Part shown: positions 44,801-55,600 of the stretch, piece by piece | How positions within the stretch are numbered: the first letter of the stretch is position 1 | Layout: every line of letters starts with the position of its first letter | Assembly: GCA_000727475.1 (NCBI GenBank) | Contig: KL647291.1 | Coordinates: forward strand, 534,325 to 598,324 | DNA length: 64,000 bases | Direction of reading: 5' to 3' | Origin: Sarcocystis neurona | Taxonomy: Eukaryota; Apicomplexa; Conoidasida; Eucoccidiorida; Sarcocystidae | Program-made: the position numbers and the translations under genes | The notes under the pieces: model-generated | Database searches by the model: none | What the model saw: the letters and a program-made list of their open reading frames with translations, nothing else | Told to the model about the DNA's origin: nothing

Positions 44801-47378
44801 TCTCCAAAGCGGCACGCTGCACCAGTGCAGCAGCAGCACCAACAACGCAGTTTTGTCGGCGCCAATGACATGATGACGTGCACCAGCAGGAGCACGCAGC
44901 GCGCGTGGAACGACACAAGACGTACGCAGCAGCACCAGGAGCAGCACCAACGCTGCAGCATCTGCAGCAACGCGAGGAAACAGCAGCAGAGTGCTGACTC
45001 GCGGCTGCAGAATATTGTGCGGACTCCGGCACCAACTGCAGGAAAACAGCGACTGAAACGCAATTGCAGCAGTTTCAGCGGAGCTGTTCGAGCCCCGCAG
45101 GAAACAGCAACAGCAGCACCAGCGCACGTGTCTTTATCAGGAAGCACCGCCGAGAGTATGCAACCGCCGTCTTCCTAAGTTGGTTCTCTCCCTTTCTCTA
45201 CACGCACACAAGTGTGTCTAAACACAACGCTTCGAAACATAGTTTTCTACAGACGCTAGAAGGCACACTCTTCTCTGTTTTCCTCTTTTACTGTCTCTCA
45301 TTTCACAAGAAACACACTCTACCCATCTCCGTATACGCGTTCTCGCCCTCTCCCTCTCTCTTTCTCCATACAAACACTTGTAAGCATGCGCACGAGCTGC
45401 GGCAATCGCTCGGTTCGCTCCCTATCTCTCTGTCTGCAGACGCATGCAACTCGCAGCAACGTTCGCGCATCTCCCCCTACACACGTGTACACTTGCATGT
45501 GGAGGCTCGGCATTTCCTGCATGATTTTTGCACCTCTGTGGAAAGGAAGACCCACGCACACATACGGCTGCCTACAGACCACCGTGTGTGTGCACTTTTG
45601 CCGTGTGTCTCCTACGTCAGTGCAAGCATGAGAAGCTCTGCAACGTTCAGGTGTACGTACACCAGGTGAAGGTGTTGGCGACGGCTTACGGGTGAGAAGG
45701 AACGAGCGGCAGACCAGGCAGCCGAGAAACGCAGCGACCGACACAAGCGTAGGGAAGGAAACTGCAGAGTAAGACATCCCAGAAGAAGAACAAAAACAGC
45801 AGCAGCAAGAAACACGTGCAGCAGCAGCAGCAAGAATCGCGTGCAGAGAGACCCGCAGCGGCAACCGAGGAATGCAGCAGAAGTTGCACCGTCGTCGTTC
45901 GAGAAGAGACGGCAGCAGCAGCCCCGCAAAGCTTCCCAGCAAAGTAGCGCGGTCTTCCCAGTATGTACACATCTTTGCATGTCTGCCTCTCGCGGAACGG
46001 TGCCACGAAAAATCCACAAGGAGTATAGGGAAGAAGCAAGACCCACACGCGTGCAAGTATGTGAATAGATACAAGTGTTCCCAGCAAGTCAGCAGCAGCG
46101 CCGCCGGAAGACGGGGATAGAAGACAAATTCACCGAACGGCAGGAAATGCGTGAGGGCTACTGCACGTCCGTCGTGGACCTGTCGCTGCAGGAGAAACGT
46201 GAAAAAGAGAAGCAACACAACGCCTCGAAGAAATGTGCGGAAAAGGAGCGTAGTCAGAGCAGCCTTCTCAGTCGTCAGTCACGCAGACAGAGAAGCGAGC
46301 CAGTAGTTTTTTTCCTGTTGTGTACGTACACCTGATCCAACGACTGCCAACGTTCTCCCTGTGTAGCCCCGACACAGGCCTACACGACAGCAACTGCTGC
46401 CATACAAAGTATCACTGCAGAGCAGGCGTGAGAAAGGCTCCTCTGCGTGTGGACAGTGGAGAGATGTGTGCGGCACACGTATTTGAAAACAGACGCTCAC
46501 AAGTGCTTTCTTCGCTCTCTGTCTGTCTCTAAACATACATGCATACATGTGGAAGGATACACACATGGGCAGGTACACTCGAGTCTACTTCTGCAGAGCT
46601 ACATGTGTCATATAGGTACACACAGGTGTAGAAAGACAGAGAGATAAGAAGAGACAGTAGAGAGTGAGTAGAGCAAAAAACGACGGAGGCAGAGATGTCT
46701 CTGTGGACGGGTGTTACAAAAAAGACATGCACACGCATTTTTGACGACATTCTGTTTCAGAATTCGTTTTTTACCGTCCGCTGCGCGGGAAAGAGGAAGC
46801 TGCTGTGCAGCGATGGCGCAGGCCAGACAAGCGCACACGGTGTACATACACCCCACCACCTGCAGAGGAGGCCAGAGACAACACTGCTTGAAAAACGCCG
46901 TCCATAGGGACACTTGGCTTGGCCAGTTGAAATCCGCTGCAGCAGCAGCCCCGCGTGTCCATCCGCTGTCTCGCAAGAAAACTTCTCTACTGCCGTCTGC
47001 ACCCCACTCTGGTGCGGCCGTTGCAGGCACCGGCGTTGCCGCTGCTGCTGCTGCTCCTCCTCCTCCACCTCCTCCACTTGCTTCAAAGAAAGATGAAGAA
47101 GGCGCCGTTGCTGGAGCAGAGAGTCCCGGGAAAGACATCCGAGGTCCTGCAGCTGCTGCTGCTGCGCCGTGGCTGCTGCGAAGGAAGGCCGGGGAAGCAA
47201 AGGAATCAGCGGTCCGGAAAGAGGCGGGCGGCCGAGACGGGTCGGATGGAGGAAACGATGAATACGAAGAAGAAGAAAGTCGCTCGTCTGGGGGAGGGAA
47301 AAGCTCTGCGCCGTACATGTCCACGCCGCCGACGCAAGAGGCGTCCTCGGGGACGCCCCACAACTGCGAGGCCCTCAT
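28567..47378 (-). CDS. Very large multi-exon gene, Ala/Ser/Leu-rich membrane protein, possibly NDC1-like
   Basis: Best-supported exons, in order of transcription: 47378-46860, about 46046-45690, about 45147-44440, about 42335-41271, about 38101-37193, about 35600-35361, 34790-34722, 33563-32624, 31416-31340, 29015-28890 and 28785-28567. The last four join in phase (0/1/0/0 at their 3' ends). Exons are CTG-rich on the coding strand. Several middle exons code Leu/Ala-rich hydrophobic segments that look like membrane spans; the last third is helical. In the 33563-32624 exon WPWWFGLLPTKLLLFLQQNP and ACAVEGLAMWLCAAAAA resemble, in order and spacing, the C-terminal domain of nucleoporin NDC1 (a run ending in YFF.KHPEA followed by WALEGLSHLVAAS in human NDC1, from memory). 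That is a weak match to a low-complexity protein. Several exons are open in all three frames, so some boundaries and frames may be wrong. Confidence 0.4.
28890..29015 (-). CDS. Penultimate exon of the large minus-strand gene
   Basis: The acceptor acccgttcag precedes 29015 and the donor CGC|GTGCGT follows 28890. Exactly 42 codons, phase 0 at both ends, code a hydrophobic and basic peptide (VWLLCTRVARSACVVPRWLR). Just 3' of the donor lies a (TA)n run. Confidence 0.4.
31340..31416 (-). CDS. Small internal exon of the large minus-strand gene
   Basis: It has a strong acceptor (cctttctccgcag) and a strong donor (ATC|GTAAGT). The 77-bp exon starts in phase 1, matching the donor at 32624, and ends in phase 0. 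The peptide is LTAAGASAYLRSGTCEAAAQ followed by LTLSI. Confidence 0.5.
32624..33563 (-). CDS. Ala/Ser/Gln-rich exon with the NDC1-like segment
   Basis: An in-frame TAG ends at 33564 and can act as acceptor, though its pyrimidine tract is poor. The frame then runs 313 codons: Ala repeats, an Arg/Glu helix, the hydrophobic WPWWFGLLPTKLLLFLQ, Ser runs, and a second hydrophobic helix (ICVMAGVCACAVEGLAMWL). The exon leaves by AACC|GTACAC in phase 1. The plus strand is also open (32938-33567) but gives implausible Leu/Ser/Arg repeats. Confidence 0.5.
34722..34790 (-). CDS. Small exon of the large minus-strand gene
   Basis: It lies between an acceptor tgttttccag and a donor ACG|GTAAGG. The single open frame, VPPGMNAYADFRSKAKLPEN followed by CVR, has normal composition. 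It starts and ends in phase 2, which does not match the phase-0 donor at 35361, so an intervening exon or another boundary is implied. Confidence 0.4.
35361..35600 (-). CDS. Helical exon of the large minus-strand gene
   Basis: A strong donor GCGAAG|GTGAGA follows 35361 in phase 0. The frame reads AELLRVFDCEQLSAAYEAVV then RGALLHYMRLLRTLQQLQQG and a Gln run, clearly a helical coding segment. The 5' boundary is not resolved; the frame is open to 35699. Confidence 0.5.
35865..35892. repeat. (CA)14 microsatellite
   Basis: Perfect CA dinucleotide run. It sits in a CAG/CTG-rich block whose coding status is unclear. Confidence 0.9.
36956..37080. repeat. (TATG)n tetranucleotide array
   Basis: About 120 bp of nearly perfect tatg/gtat units with a few interruptions (gaatg, tacatg, gtgtg, gcatg, atatg, gatg). 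It lies in the intron just downstream of the exon that ends at 37193 on the minus strand. Confidence 0.9.
37193..38101 (-). CDS. Low-complexity exon of the large minus-strand gene
   Basis: A strong donor CTCTCA|GTAAGC follows 37193 in phase 0. The 3' half reads as coding: MQRLPLTHALLEFFIPAAA, a Pro/Ser-rich part, a Gln run, then TSLRTAAAVVMQQMLSQRHR. The 5' half is Cys/Leu/Ala-rich and may be out of frame or intronic. The start of the exon is unresolved. Confidence 0.4.
39673..40068 (-). CDS. Ambiguous CAG/CTG-rich segment, possible exon
   Basis: On the minus strand a donor ACAG|GTATGT follows 39673. On the plus strand the same bases give an acceptor (cctgtctgcag) and a frame with good composition (DETQKKVFASMQRTGTLQRY). 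Strand and frame cannot be settled from sequence alone. The minus strand is preferred only because flanking segments fit that strand. Confidence 0.25.
40610..41010. repeat. Degenerate array of about 35-bp units (ACACATACATGATTA-like)
   Basis: At least ten imperfect units share a core resembling gtacacatacatgattat, spaced roughly 30-50 bp apart and mixed with (TA)n tracts. It lies in an intron or spacer between CAG-rich segments. Confidence 0.7.
41271..42335 (-). CDS. Exon with hydrophobic segments, large minus-strand gene
   Basis: The donor CAACAG|GTGCGT follows 41271 in phase 0. Within about 355 codons the frame has Ala/Ser-rich low complexity, then FLRWLQLLLTLVLFVPRY, a second and third hydrophobic run (LLLLSCFSSLFLLLACV and CCVVQAFLLLLLN), then CNAVTAACAQTALGGAWPIA. 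These look like two to four membrane spans. The plus strand is also open, with Gln/Arg/Lys-rich frames, so strand choice rests on the donor and the neighbours. Confidence 0.4.
42375..43100 (+). repeat. 725-bp purine-rich (GA) strand-asymmetric tract
   Basis: The plus strand is overwhelmingly purine (agagacagag, gagagagg, gaaagaga units) with few pyrimidines; the minus strand is the matching polypyrimidine. It lies upstream of the exon starting near 42335 on the minus strand. The minus-strand frames here read only Ser/Leu/Cys repeats and are not genes. Confidence 0.85.
44440..45147 (-). CDS. CTG-rich segment, probable exon(s) with hydrophobic runs
   Basis: All three minus frames are open over much of this block. 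The 3' part (AAVPLLLFTSRRALPLLLTA, then SFEFFFVYPFAVITA) reads as membrane-spanning and ends at a TAG at 44463-44465, so a donor must lie before it. I cannot fix the boundaries. Confidence 0.3.
45690..46046 (-). CDS. Probable exon with a membrane segment
   Basis: A strong donor CACCC|GTAAGC follows 45690. In the frame phase 0 with it the peptide reads FLLLLLHVFLAAAVFVLLLG then CLTLQFPSLRLCRSLRFSAA. The last motif resembles the 'L.FP.iq..+f.R.+' stretch near the end of the membrane domain in NDC1 proteins (weak). Other frames are also open and hydrophobic. Confidence 0.35.
46860..47378 (-). CDS. First coding exon of the large minus-strand gene
   Basis: ATG at 47378-47376 starts MRASQLWGVPEDASCVGGVD, followed by a Pro/Ser-rich region, Gly and Ala runs, and FNWPSQVSLWTAFFKQCCLW. 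The exon ends CTGCAG|GTGGTG at 46860 after 173 codons, phase 0. Reading on without splicing adds a hydrophobic stretch (CMYTVCACLACAIAA) that could be the first membrane span. The plus strand frame over the same bases is less natural. Confidence 0.45.
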
Positions 47379-48886
47379 CTCTTCTCTCGCGGACGGCAGC
47401 CTCACCTGGTGTACGTACACCCGAAACTGCACGTTCTGAGTCCGTTTTCAGTCAGAAAAAAGGTGAATGCTGCCGCGGAAACGTCAGAGGCCGTCTCCTC
47501 TTCTCCTCATCGTGAAACAAACGACAAACGACTGTCCGTTTGATACTCCGACAATCTACGTAACTAGGCTAGAAGACAAAGCATCAGCGTCCACGTGTCC
47601 CCTGCCGCTCTACCATTTCTCTCCGCCGTTTACAGGAGAAACGCCGATGTTTCCGCTACGCGGTTCCGGGGAGCGGGTCTGTACACTTACACCTGCGCAC
47701 CCATATACTTACAGATGTACGAAAATACATGCATACCTATATATGTATACATATATACATCTATGTTGAGGCACCGCGAGAACCCGGACGTAGAAATACA
47801 AATATAGACACACACACGTGCCCACACACACACATATGTATACAGAAATACGGTACACAGAACAGATGTATATGAATTTACATATTTACACATACACACG
47901 GTCATATATATACATACATATGTATATATCAATACGGTATACATACATGTGTACATATATATATATATATATGTATGAGTATGCGTGTGTCAGTACGGCT
48001 GGTGTATGTGCACATGGATGCAGCGATGGCGATAGACTGTGTGTTCTGTACAGGACGCCTAGAAAGGACTGGCAGCATGAGAGAGGAAATCAGGAAGAAT
48101 TTGTAAAGCTGTCCGAAGAATAGATTGGCAGAACAGCAAATGGTTGTTCGCCGCTGCGCTGCCAGCGAGAGACGACAAAGGGTTCACGAGGAGGACTTCC
48201 GGAGAAGAAGCAGCAAGGGCAGAACAGAGGAGAATGATTTGTTCCCGTCTTGAGAGAAAGATAAGAGTCATCCATACATGTATACACTCTAGTGCAAATG
48301 TGAGGGGGGAACAATGGGACGTGGTGCACCGTTTTGCGTTTGTGCAGAAAGCAGACGATATTGAGCATGTGGCATCAAAACTGTAAAGTAAGGCCAAGAA
48401 ATATTGAAGGTAGCGAGCCGTGGGTCTATAGACACGAACGTTGATGAAGTAGACGCTTGTTCTTATTTGGATATCTGTATTTCGTTGTCCTGGAAACTAC
48501 CTATAAATGTGAGGGAGACTCCCCTCGAATGTATTTGTACACGAATACCCCCATAGATATGTTGATATACTTCACATGTACTCAGAGCTGTTTACTTACG
48601 CCCAGGCACGTAGGGAGATATATGTACAACGTGCATGCGACGCGACGACAAGTTCAAACGAATGGGCACGCCGATTCGCGCTGCTGGAAAAAAACGGGTC
48701 AAGGTCAAAAATGGAAATCACCAGATGCTGGCCAAGCGGTCGACAGATGTTGGGCACTTAAAACGGATGACACCGTATCGTTAGGACAGCAGCATCCGAG
48801 CAAACGCTTGCAGAGAAATGAGAGAAAGCGAAACGAGAAGCCGTGAAGTGGTCATATGCAGTGGGTATTACCACTGGCAATTGCAG
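47379..48886. other. Divergent intergenic region with (TA)n and (CA)n
   Basis: This lies between the start of the minus-strand gene and the first supported exon of the plus-strand gene. It contains TA/CATA microsatellites (47.73-47.98 kb). A frame at 48576-48761 (REIYVQRACDATTSSNEWAR) has coding character and could be an upstream exon of the plus-strand gene, but I could not fix its splice sites. Confidence 0.35.
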
Positions 48887-51800
48887 GATTTTGAATAGCA
48901 TCGGAAAGGCCACCGTACCGCTGCTGGCTGCGTTGTACGGTCACCCGCATCCATACCAGCAGAGGTGGAAAGAGTACGCGAGCTGTAAGTACGTATGTCT
49001 GACCAGCCAGCGGTGAGTACACACGTAGGAAGGTGGTGTGAAACTTCCACTCTCCATACTAACAGCGGTGCCAGTAGTCGTCGCAGTGGTACTGTAGAAA
49101 GTCAACTCCCATGTTGTTTTAGAAAGGGGTCTCCACTGACGTGTGTTCTATCATCACAGTTTTATTAAATAGGAAGAAGCAGGTGGTTTGCCGCAGCCTT
49201 TTTCTGAAGAGACATCGCAAGCATGCGAGAGCAGACATCCGCATGCGCCCGGGGAGAACACGGCGGGACGAGCGAATCGTGCGTGAATGCCACATGATTA
49301 CACACAAGAAACTACGTCCTTTGAAGAGAGCGAGGCAGCTTCGAAAAAATCGCGAGGAGGGAAGGAGGGAGAAAAAGAATTGAAAGTGGAAGTTCGACTT
49401 TAGTCATACCTGGCATGGGTTGTGGGCGGGGGTAAAGCAAGAAAACGGTGAAGCGTGTGTGGTGGAGGAGGGGAAACGAAGAAATGACACGTAGAAAGCA
49501 CAGTAGAAGACCTTCACTTGCTGTTTCCCCGCGGTTGCCGTGGCCATTTTCTCTGAACACAGGCTCAGCAGTGTGTTTCGCATAAAGAGCTGCAGCGCAC
49601 GCAGATGACAAAACTACTGCGGTGTGGGTTGAAAGAGGTGGCTTCCAGCATAGGTCAGCCAGCGGCTAGAGACAGTTCCTGACAATGGTCTAGACAATTG
49701 TCTCTACGAAAACCTATGGCCATGTAGTGGTACTTGAATTTTTCGACCCCTACCGGACACATATACACGCAGATGGATTGAAGACTACATGTTTTCCATC
49801 ACACACATCAACTTCGACCTGTGTATACGTGCATATGAACACTTTTCTTTGGTGGCAGGCACCGCTTACAGAATGGTACGGGAGACTTTTGTGGACACTG
49901 ATGTTTACTGGAAGGGGGCTTCTGCAGATGCCACTCGTGACTCACACATTAGATATGGACACTTGCTTTGCTGAAGCGTTTTTTTCTGGGTGCAGCAGGA
50001 CGAGGAACGCTTCCGTCCTTCACAATTGCATACTAGAAAAACACATCCACAGAAGACACAAGCACTTGAGAAATCCCTCACTGAAGAACTCAGAGAGAGA
50101 GAACAGCTTTGCTATTCAAGTTTGTCCCCTTGTGGATTTTCTATTCGCGCACTGAGGGAACAGTGTTTAATTCTCCTCTCGGTCAAGGGTCCGTGAGCCA
50201 CAACGCAGCTAGGACACATGATGAACAAGCCTCCGCGACAGTTAGGTAACTAAATGTGCACGCGTACAGGCAGATGTTCTCTACACTCACGTGACTTTCC
50301 AGCGCACCTCTCTCCCCCGTACAGAGCAAAAAATGTAGTTTCGAAGAAAATGCTTCTTCTGCTGAACAACTGTGTTTGGCGGGCTTGACCGCGATGAAAT
50401 TACCTGCGTAACTCTAGAACAATCCACGTCTGCGGCGCCGGCTGCATGGTCCAAGCGCTATGCATGAATATCGAAGAGCTCTCCCAAATCACGACCTTCA
50501 CATCACTCCTACATGTACGGGGTTCACGCAAATAATACAGAACTGCATAAGCCCACAGCTACCTATGGTCTTGATTGGACTGTGGGAGATACATTAATCT
50601 ACCTCCCCATACTTGTACTTGGTTATTCGTTAATCACGTGCTACGTGTACGAATACTCAACACGAAGAATCGGTGTTTACTTCACGACCGGCACGAAGAC
50701 GAGGACCTTCTGCCTCGGAAGCGGGAGTTCTGCTTCGTTCCCTTCTGCGGCCTTTCAAGAAGGACATCCCGTGCGAAGCGTAGGACCGGTTTTAAGTGGG
50801 GAAACTGAGTAAGGCTCACCCTGACTACGTATTCTCGTTTCGTGAGTTGTGAGAGACGAAAATTAGGAAGTCTTGACCAGAAAAATTTCTTAATCTGACT
50901 GTTGCGTATGCTTTGGGGTTGGCGGCCGGACTATCACGACGTGAAACTCAAGTGGACGAGAAGAATGAACTCTGCTTTGCTGCATTGCGGCGTGGGCTGC
51001 CACGAAAAGATACACCGTTGCTCTCAAGTGGTGTTACTTTGAGATAAATGACGCTCTTAAATTAATCTGCAAGGTCTGATTTTCACTTTTTTCCTGCCCG
51101 TATCACCTGCAGTGTCTGTCTACAGTGGACGGGATATCACGTTTCTGAAGCTTTGTCTTTAGATTGAACAATGTACCCTGATTCCTAGAGGAAATCTGTT
51201 TTGCGTTTGCTACCGACGTCACCATGTTGCAACAGACAATTAATTTCATATCCGGCCCGCCAAGAAAATCGCCTCTTTGATTCGGTGGAAAAAGGTTGCC
51301 GTTTCCTGGGCAGCTGTACACTCACGTCGTCAAGCTCCTGCTGGTAATTTGCAGTCGACCTTGTCCTTCACCTTGCCTCAGAAGAATCAGGTGTTACTTG
51401 CTCATCCGAATGGACGACCGGCACGCCGAGTGTAAGCGGCCGCATGCAGGGACAACAACAAAGGCGTTGTTCTACTGACCACCTGTTTCCAGATTTTACA
51501 AACGCAGCACTGTATCTTGGTGGTAGGATGGCTCGTTTGTTTTTGCACGGGGACGACCACAGTGTGAGTGAGCGTGCACTTCTCTAACGCGTGAAGTACA
51601 CACTTCACTTTTGTGGACGGTCCTTCTATTGCAACCCCTCCTCAGGTGTGCCCACAATTTTGATTTGCGTATGCTGTCCTATGCCGGCTGGTGAGAACAA
51701 GGGTGCTAACGGAGCGCGAATCAGTCCACCAAGAGACACCATCAATCCCATCCTCAACCGCTTCCGCACGTGTAACAGGGTTCATCCACCAAATTTCACA

Positions 51801-52140
51801 TATCACCGAATAGCAGATGGGCATTCCTGTCAAATTCACACGTATGACGTGCCCACAGAAGAACCGCCAGAGACCGCGGTATATGCAGACACACGCAAGC
51901 AAATGCGTGTGCGTTTTTAAATGATTCACACTAGTGGATTCTCCTTACGGGTATTTGCAGGTGAACGCACAACACAAGAATATGCAGATCCCCTACGCAC
52001 TTCAGCTGCGTCCAAATTGCAGACTCTTTCAGAAGTGGCCATTCACGAATGCATCCGACTGCCAAGACGTCGGTTACGCCCTCCACTGTCTGCGGTGGCG
52101 CGAAGGACTGCGCGGAGGGGCAGTTGAAAATGAGGAATAA
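48887..52140 (+). CDS. Unidentified multi-exon gene
   Basis: Supported exons are 48887-48984 (ILNSIGKATVPLLAALYG then HPHPYQQRWKEYAS; acceptor caattgcag, donor AGCT|GTAAGT), 49183-49278 (GLPQPFSEETSQACESRHPH; donor AATC|GTGCGT) and one from 49859 (TAYRMVRETFVDTDVYWKGA). These three are all phase 1 to each other. Then come 49996-50196 (DEERFRPSQLHTRKTHPQK, then a Glu/Arg helix) behind a tandem NAGNAG acceptor, and a probable last exon 51961-52140 after tatttgcag. The join into 49996 and everything between 50.2 and 51.9 kb is unresolved. In the last exon two frames look coding, one stopping at 52130 and the other at 52140. The 5' end is probably upstream of 48887. No domain is recognised. Confidence 0.4.
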
Positions 52141-52565
52141 CTGTATGCATCTTTTAACAAGAATGCGGTTTCACTCAGATGTTCCCCTTGTGTAATCTGT
52201 TCCCCCCTTTCCTGCTAATTCCTCTGCACACAAAGGGGGCCGTCCTGCACGCAACTGGAAGGACACCGTCCTAAGCGCTTCACGTGCATCTCTTCTCGTC
52301 GAGAGAGCCACCAAACGCAGACGCATGTCTGGTCTGACACATACACCCGATCCTCTGCAGACACTCTGCCTGCGTGAGCCGGAAGAATGAGGGGCGACGC
52401 GTTTACTTGGATACAATCTGCTGCACACACGTCTGTTGACGAAGCCCCGTGTTTAGATGCGTGTCGTTCCAGCAGTGCGTCCGAGATCTGTGCTGCTGTA
52501 GCAGTTTGCTCGGACGGCTGTTGCCGCAGAATTTTTCTGGCGTGCGCTCGCCCGTCTTTCTTGCT
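52141..52565. other. Short convergent spacer between two 3' ends
   Basis: About 425 bp separate the stop of the plus-strand gene and the stop of glyoxalase II on the minus strand. It should hold both 3' UTRs; no apicomplexan polyadenylation signal can be called by eye. Confidence 0.45.
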
Positions 52566-52688
52566 TTACTTGAAGGCGTTCTTCTTCTCGCGCAGCAGTC
52601 GCATCGTTTCGATCGGATCCCCAAGGGCGCCGACAGCTGATTGAACACTATTTGTTTCGGTCCGCATGAACGGATTGTAGCATTTCTC
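52566..52688 (-). CDS. GLO2: GLO2 terminal exon
   Basis: The acceptor cgtgtgtag precedes 52688; 40 codons and TAA at 52568-52566 follow. It codes [11 protein letters not shown] and the [13 protein letters not shown] tail, the C-terminal helical domain of type II glyoxalases that helps bind glutathione. Confidence 0.92.
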   Translation of the reverse strand, partial: EKCYNPFMRTETNSVQSAVGALGDPIETMRLLREKKNAFK

Positions 52689-55600
52689 CTACACACGCAT
52701 GACACAGGTGGATGCAGATAGACCATCTCACGTACAAAGTCTCCGCCCAAATGCAAGTACTAACAGCACTATGGATGCAGGTAGATCATCTCACGTACAA
52801 AGTCTCCGCCCAAATACTAGTACTAACAGATAACTTTTCCATCTGTTAACGCCAAAGAGCGCATTGTGCGCGTCGTGCACGGCTCTACCGCACTGCGATG
52901 TCTACAGGTACGCATACGTGAACAATTGCATCCACTACGACGGGTGTCTCTATTTATCTATCTGTGTGTATATGTTTATATATATATATATATATGCATG
53001 TGACACGTAGACGTCTACGTAAACGGATCCGTTGTCGTTATCTGCGAATACGTAAATGTACTCAAATTGGACTGGGTGCAGATATTCAGGTGCACATATC
53101 GGTTCTTCTGCAGATCGCACGCGTAGTGCTGCCGGCCCACAACGTTTTCTCGTGTCTTTCTCTCTGACACGCCTGCAGCGAGGAACTCGAAGCAGTACAC
53201 AATTTCTCGTGCGGTACAGCTGGTGCAACAGCTGCTGCGTACTCACTCTGGAAACGCATGCAGCAGTCAGGGACGCTGCGGGAAAGATCAACAGCAACAG
53301 TGCTGATCTCGTACGGATACAGACGTGGGCACACGAACACAAGCCAGGTCGGTTAGTAGAGAGGAACAGCAAGTGCAGCATCGGCAGCACAGGCTGCTGC
53401 TCCAACAAACCCGCCTCGAACAGCTGCATACCTTACAGCAGAGGAGATGGGAAGCGCATATACAGAAGAAATAGCAGCAACTGCAGGAAGAAAGGTGGCC
53501 CTTGCCGCAGCAAGGCGCACCTCCGTCGCAGCCCGGCAGAGTGAAAGAAGTTAACAGGCGTCTTGGCAGTTGTGGAATGACGCACGCACTCTCAATTTTG
53601 CAGAAGCAGATGTTCTGACGGTGTCTCGGCTTTTTTTCTGCGTGCGCAGACCTGCCGTTGTTTCTATTAATAGTAGTTGGCATCTTCAGTCAAACACTTT
53701 ATAGAGAGATGCTTACGCGTACTATGGAAGATGTAGAAATCCACCACCTGGGTAACTGCTCTCCATCTGACAGGTAGTGTTTTCGGGCATTCCCTCCGTG
53801 CACCTGTCTCTCGTCGAGCTGGTGGTGCAGCCCTCCACACAGACTTAAGTGTGCATGAGGTCTGCGTATATGAGTAGTCGGAGTGTATTACCTCCGTAGC
53901 TACATTGGGGCAGAAAAGTAGCACACTAGAGAGTCCACGTGTGTAGAGAAGGGAATAGCGATGATGACGGAGAAAAGAGAAAGTACGTGCACATACGCAG
54001 ACACTCACACTGACGGACATATTCCTTCTGAGCGCCTATGCATATACACATGCGTACATGACTCTACTTTTTTTTTGGCGGTGCGCGTGTTGCGATACAA
54101 TTCCCTTGATAATACATATATATATATATACATACGTATATGTATATATATATATATGTATATGTACCTACGTGTATAGGACAGTCCCCTTGAAAATACA
54201 TATATATGTGTATACATGTGTATCTACGCGTACAGTACTACTACTACTACTAATACTGCTACTACTACTACTACTACTAATACTCCTTTTACTCCCACGT
54301 GGTGCTTTGTACTGCGCGCCTGCGGGGGAGGTGTGTTAGCACATGTAGGTGGTACAAGTGCGTCCACGTCTAATGGTGCAGTTACACTCTTCGCAGTGTG
54401 AAGACGCTGTTTTCCGCACGACAATGCTGGAGGATATCCGACCTGTGCAAGAGTAGAGGGAATCGTCGGGAGTCCGCTGCTGCGCTGTTGCTTTGTCCAC
54501 GTATATTTGGCTTGCAAGTCTTCGTTATCGGGTTCTATCGTCAGAGCAAACCTGCAGCAAGACACGCAGAACTGTTAAGCTCCACAATTGTATCGGTGCA
54601 CATAAAACAACTCCAACCTTGGTTCGAGGAAGAAAAGGACCACACACACACATGTATATGTATTTGCGCAGATGCGCACGTATGTATTTAGATTTTTGTA
54701 GGTGGAACAAAGAATACTGGGGTCGCAGAGATACGTAAGTATCACTACGCACGTGCGTACACAAATAGTGAGGAGGAATAGTCAGTCAGTCACGCGCATC
54801 GTCATGGGTGACGCCGCTGAGTGAATGAACCACGGACAGAAGGGAAGACATGTGTACACATACACACACACACAGAGACATCTGTCTACATCGTGTTTGT
54901 GTCTCTCTCTAGCCCCAGCAGCAGCAGGCAATACATGCGCCGCACCGCGCCCGCTGTCGTCTATCGACTCAGGAGACAGGCGTGTTTACAGCAAGATACG
55001 ATACACACACAACGGCGGAAGCACACGAACACGCCGGCTCGCTCTGTGTAACCGTTTCCACGCAGGTACACTGTGTAGGCACATGCGCCTCCGAAGAGTT
55101 TAGCAGGAAAAAAGAGTCTGGTTTGCATTTGCTGCGAAGAGCTGTCGCTGCCGCCTACGCTGTGTAGTGCGTAACACCAGACGGCTTCAACGACGCGGGG
55201 CTGTGCCAGAAAACTGCAGCCGCTCCCGACCGTAAAGCGTCCGCAGTGTCGCTACACCCTGCGGGAAGTGTCACTACACCGCCTGATGACGCATGACACT
55301 GCCCCGCGTGAGGTGTCACTGCAGTTGGACAGCTGGCCGAGCGGGGGGGAGACAAAAAAAAAACAACAAATACGAAATCCACCGACGCGTGCTGCCACGG
55401 GGAAAAGAGAGGGTCTGGAGAAGCACCAGAAGTCCGCAGATTCAGGAAAACAATGCGACCACTGAGCTATGTGTGACCCTCCACATTGAGCGATTCATGA
55501 GAGACGGAATTAGGCACGAGAAATCTACATATACCTTACACATGTAAGCAGGCATCATATTTAAGGATACAGTATACACACATGTAGACACGCACTATCT

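Noticed and set aside
49141..49383. Very basic ORF (RHRKHARADIRMRPGRTRRD) considered as a ribosomal protein exon
   Set aside because: Another frame of the same bases joins in phase to the exon at 48887 and the one at 49859; I recognise no ribosomal protein family.
52950..53560. CAG-rich block open in several frames on both strands, considered as a GLO2 exon or a separate gene
   Set aside because: GLO2 is complete without it (the exon at 54443 joins 52688 in phase), and no consistent splice pair was found on either strand.
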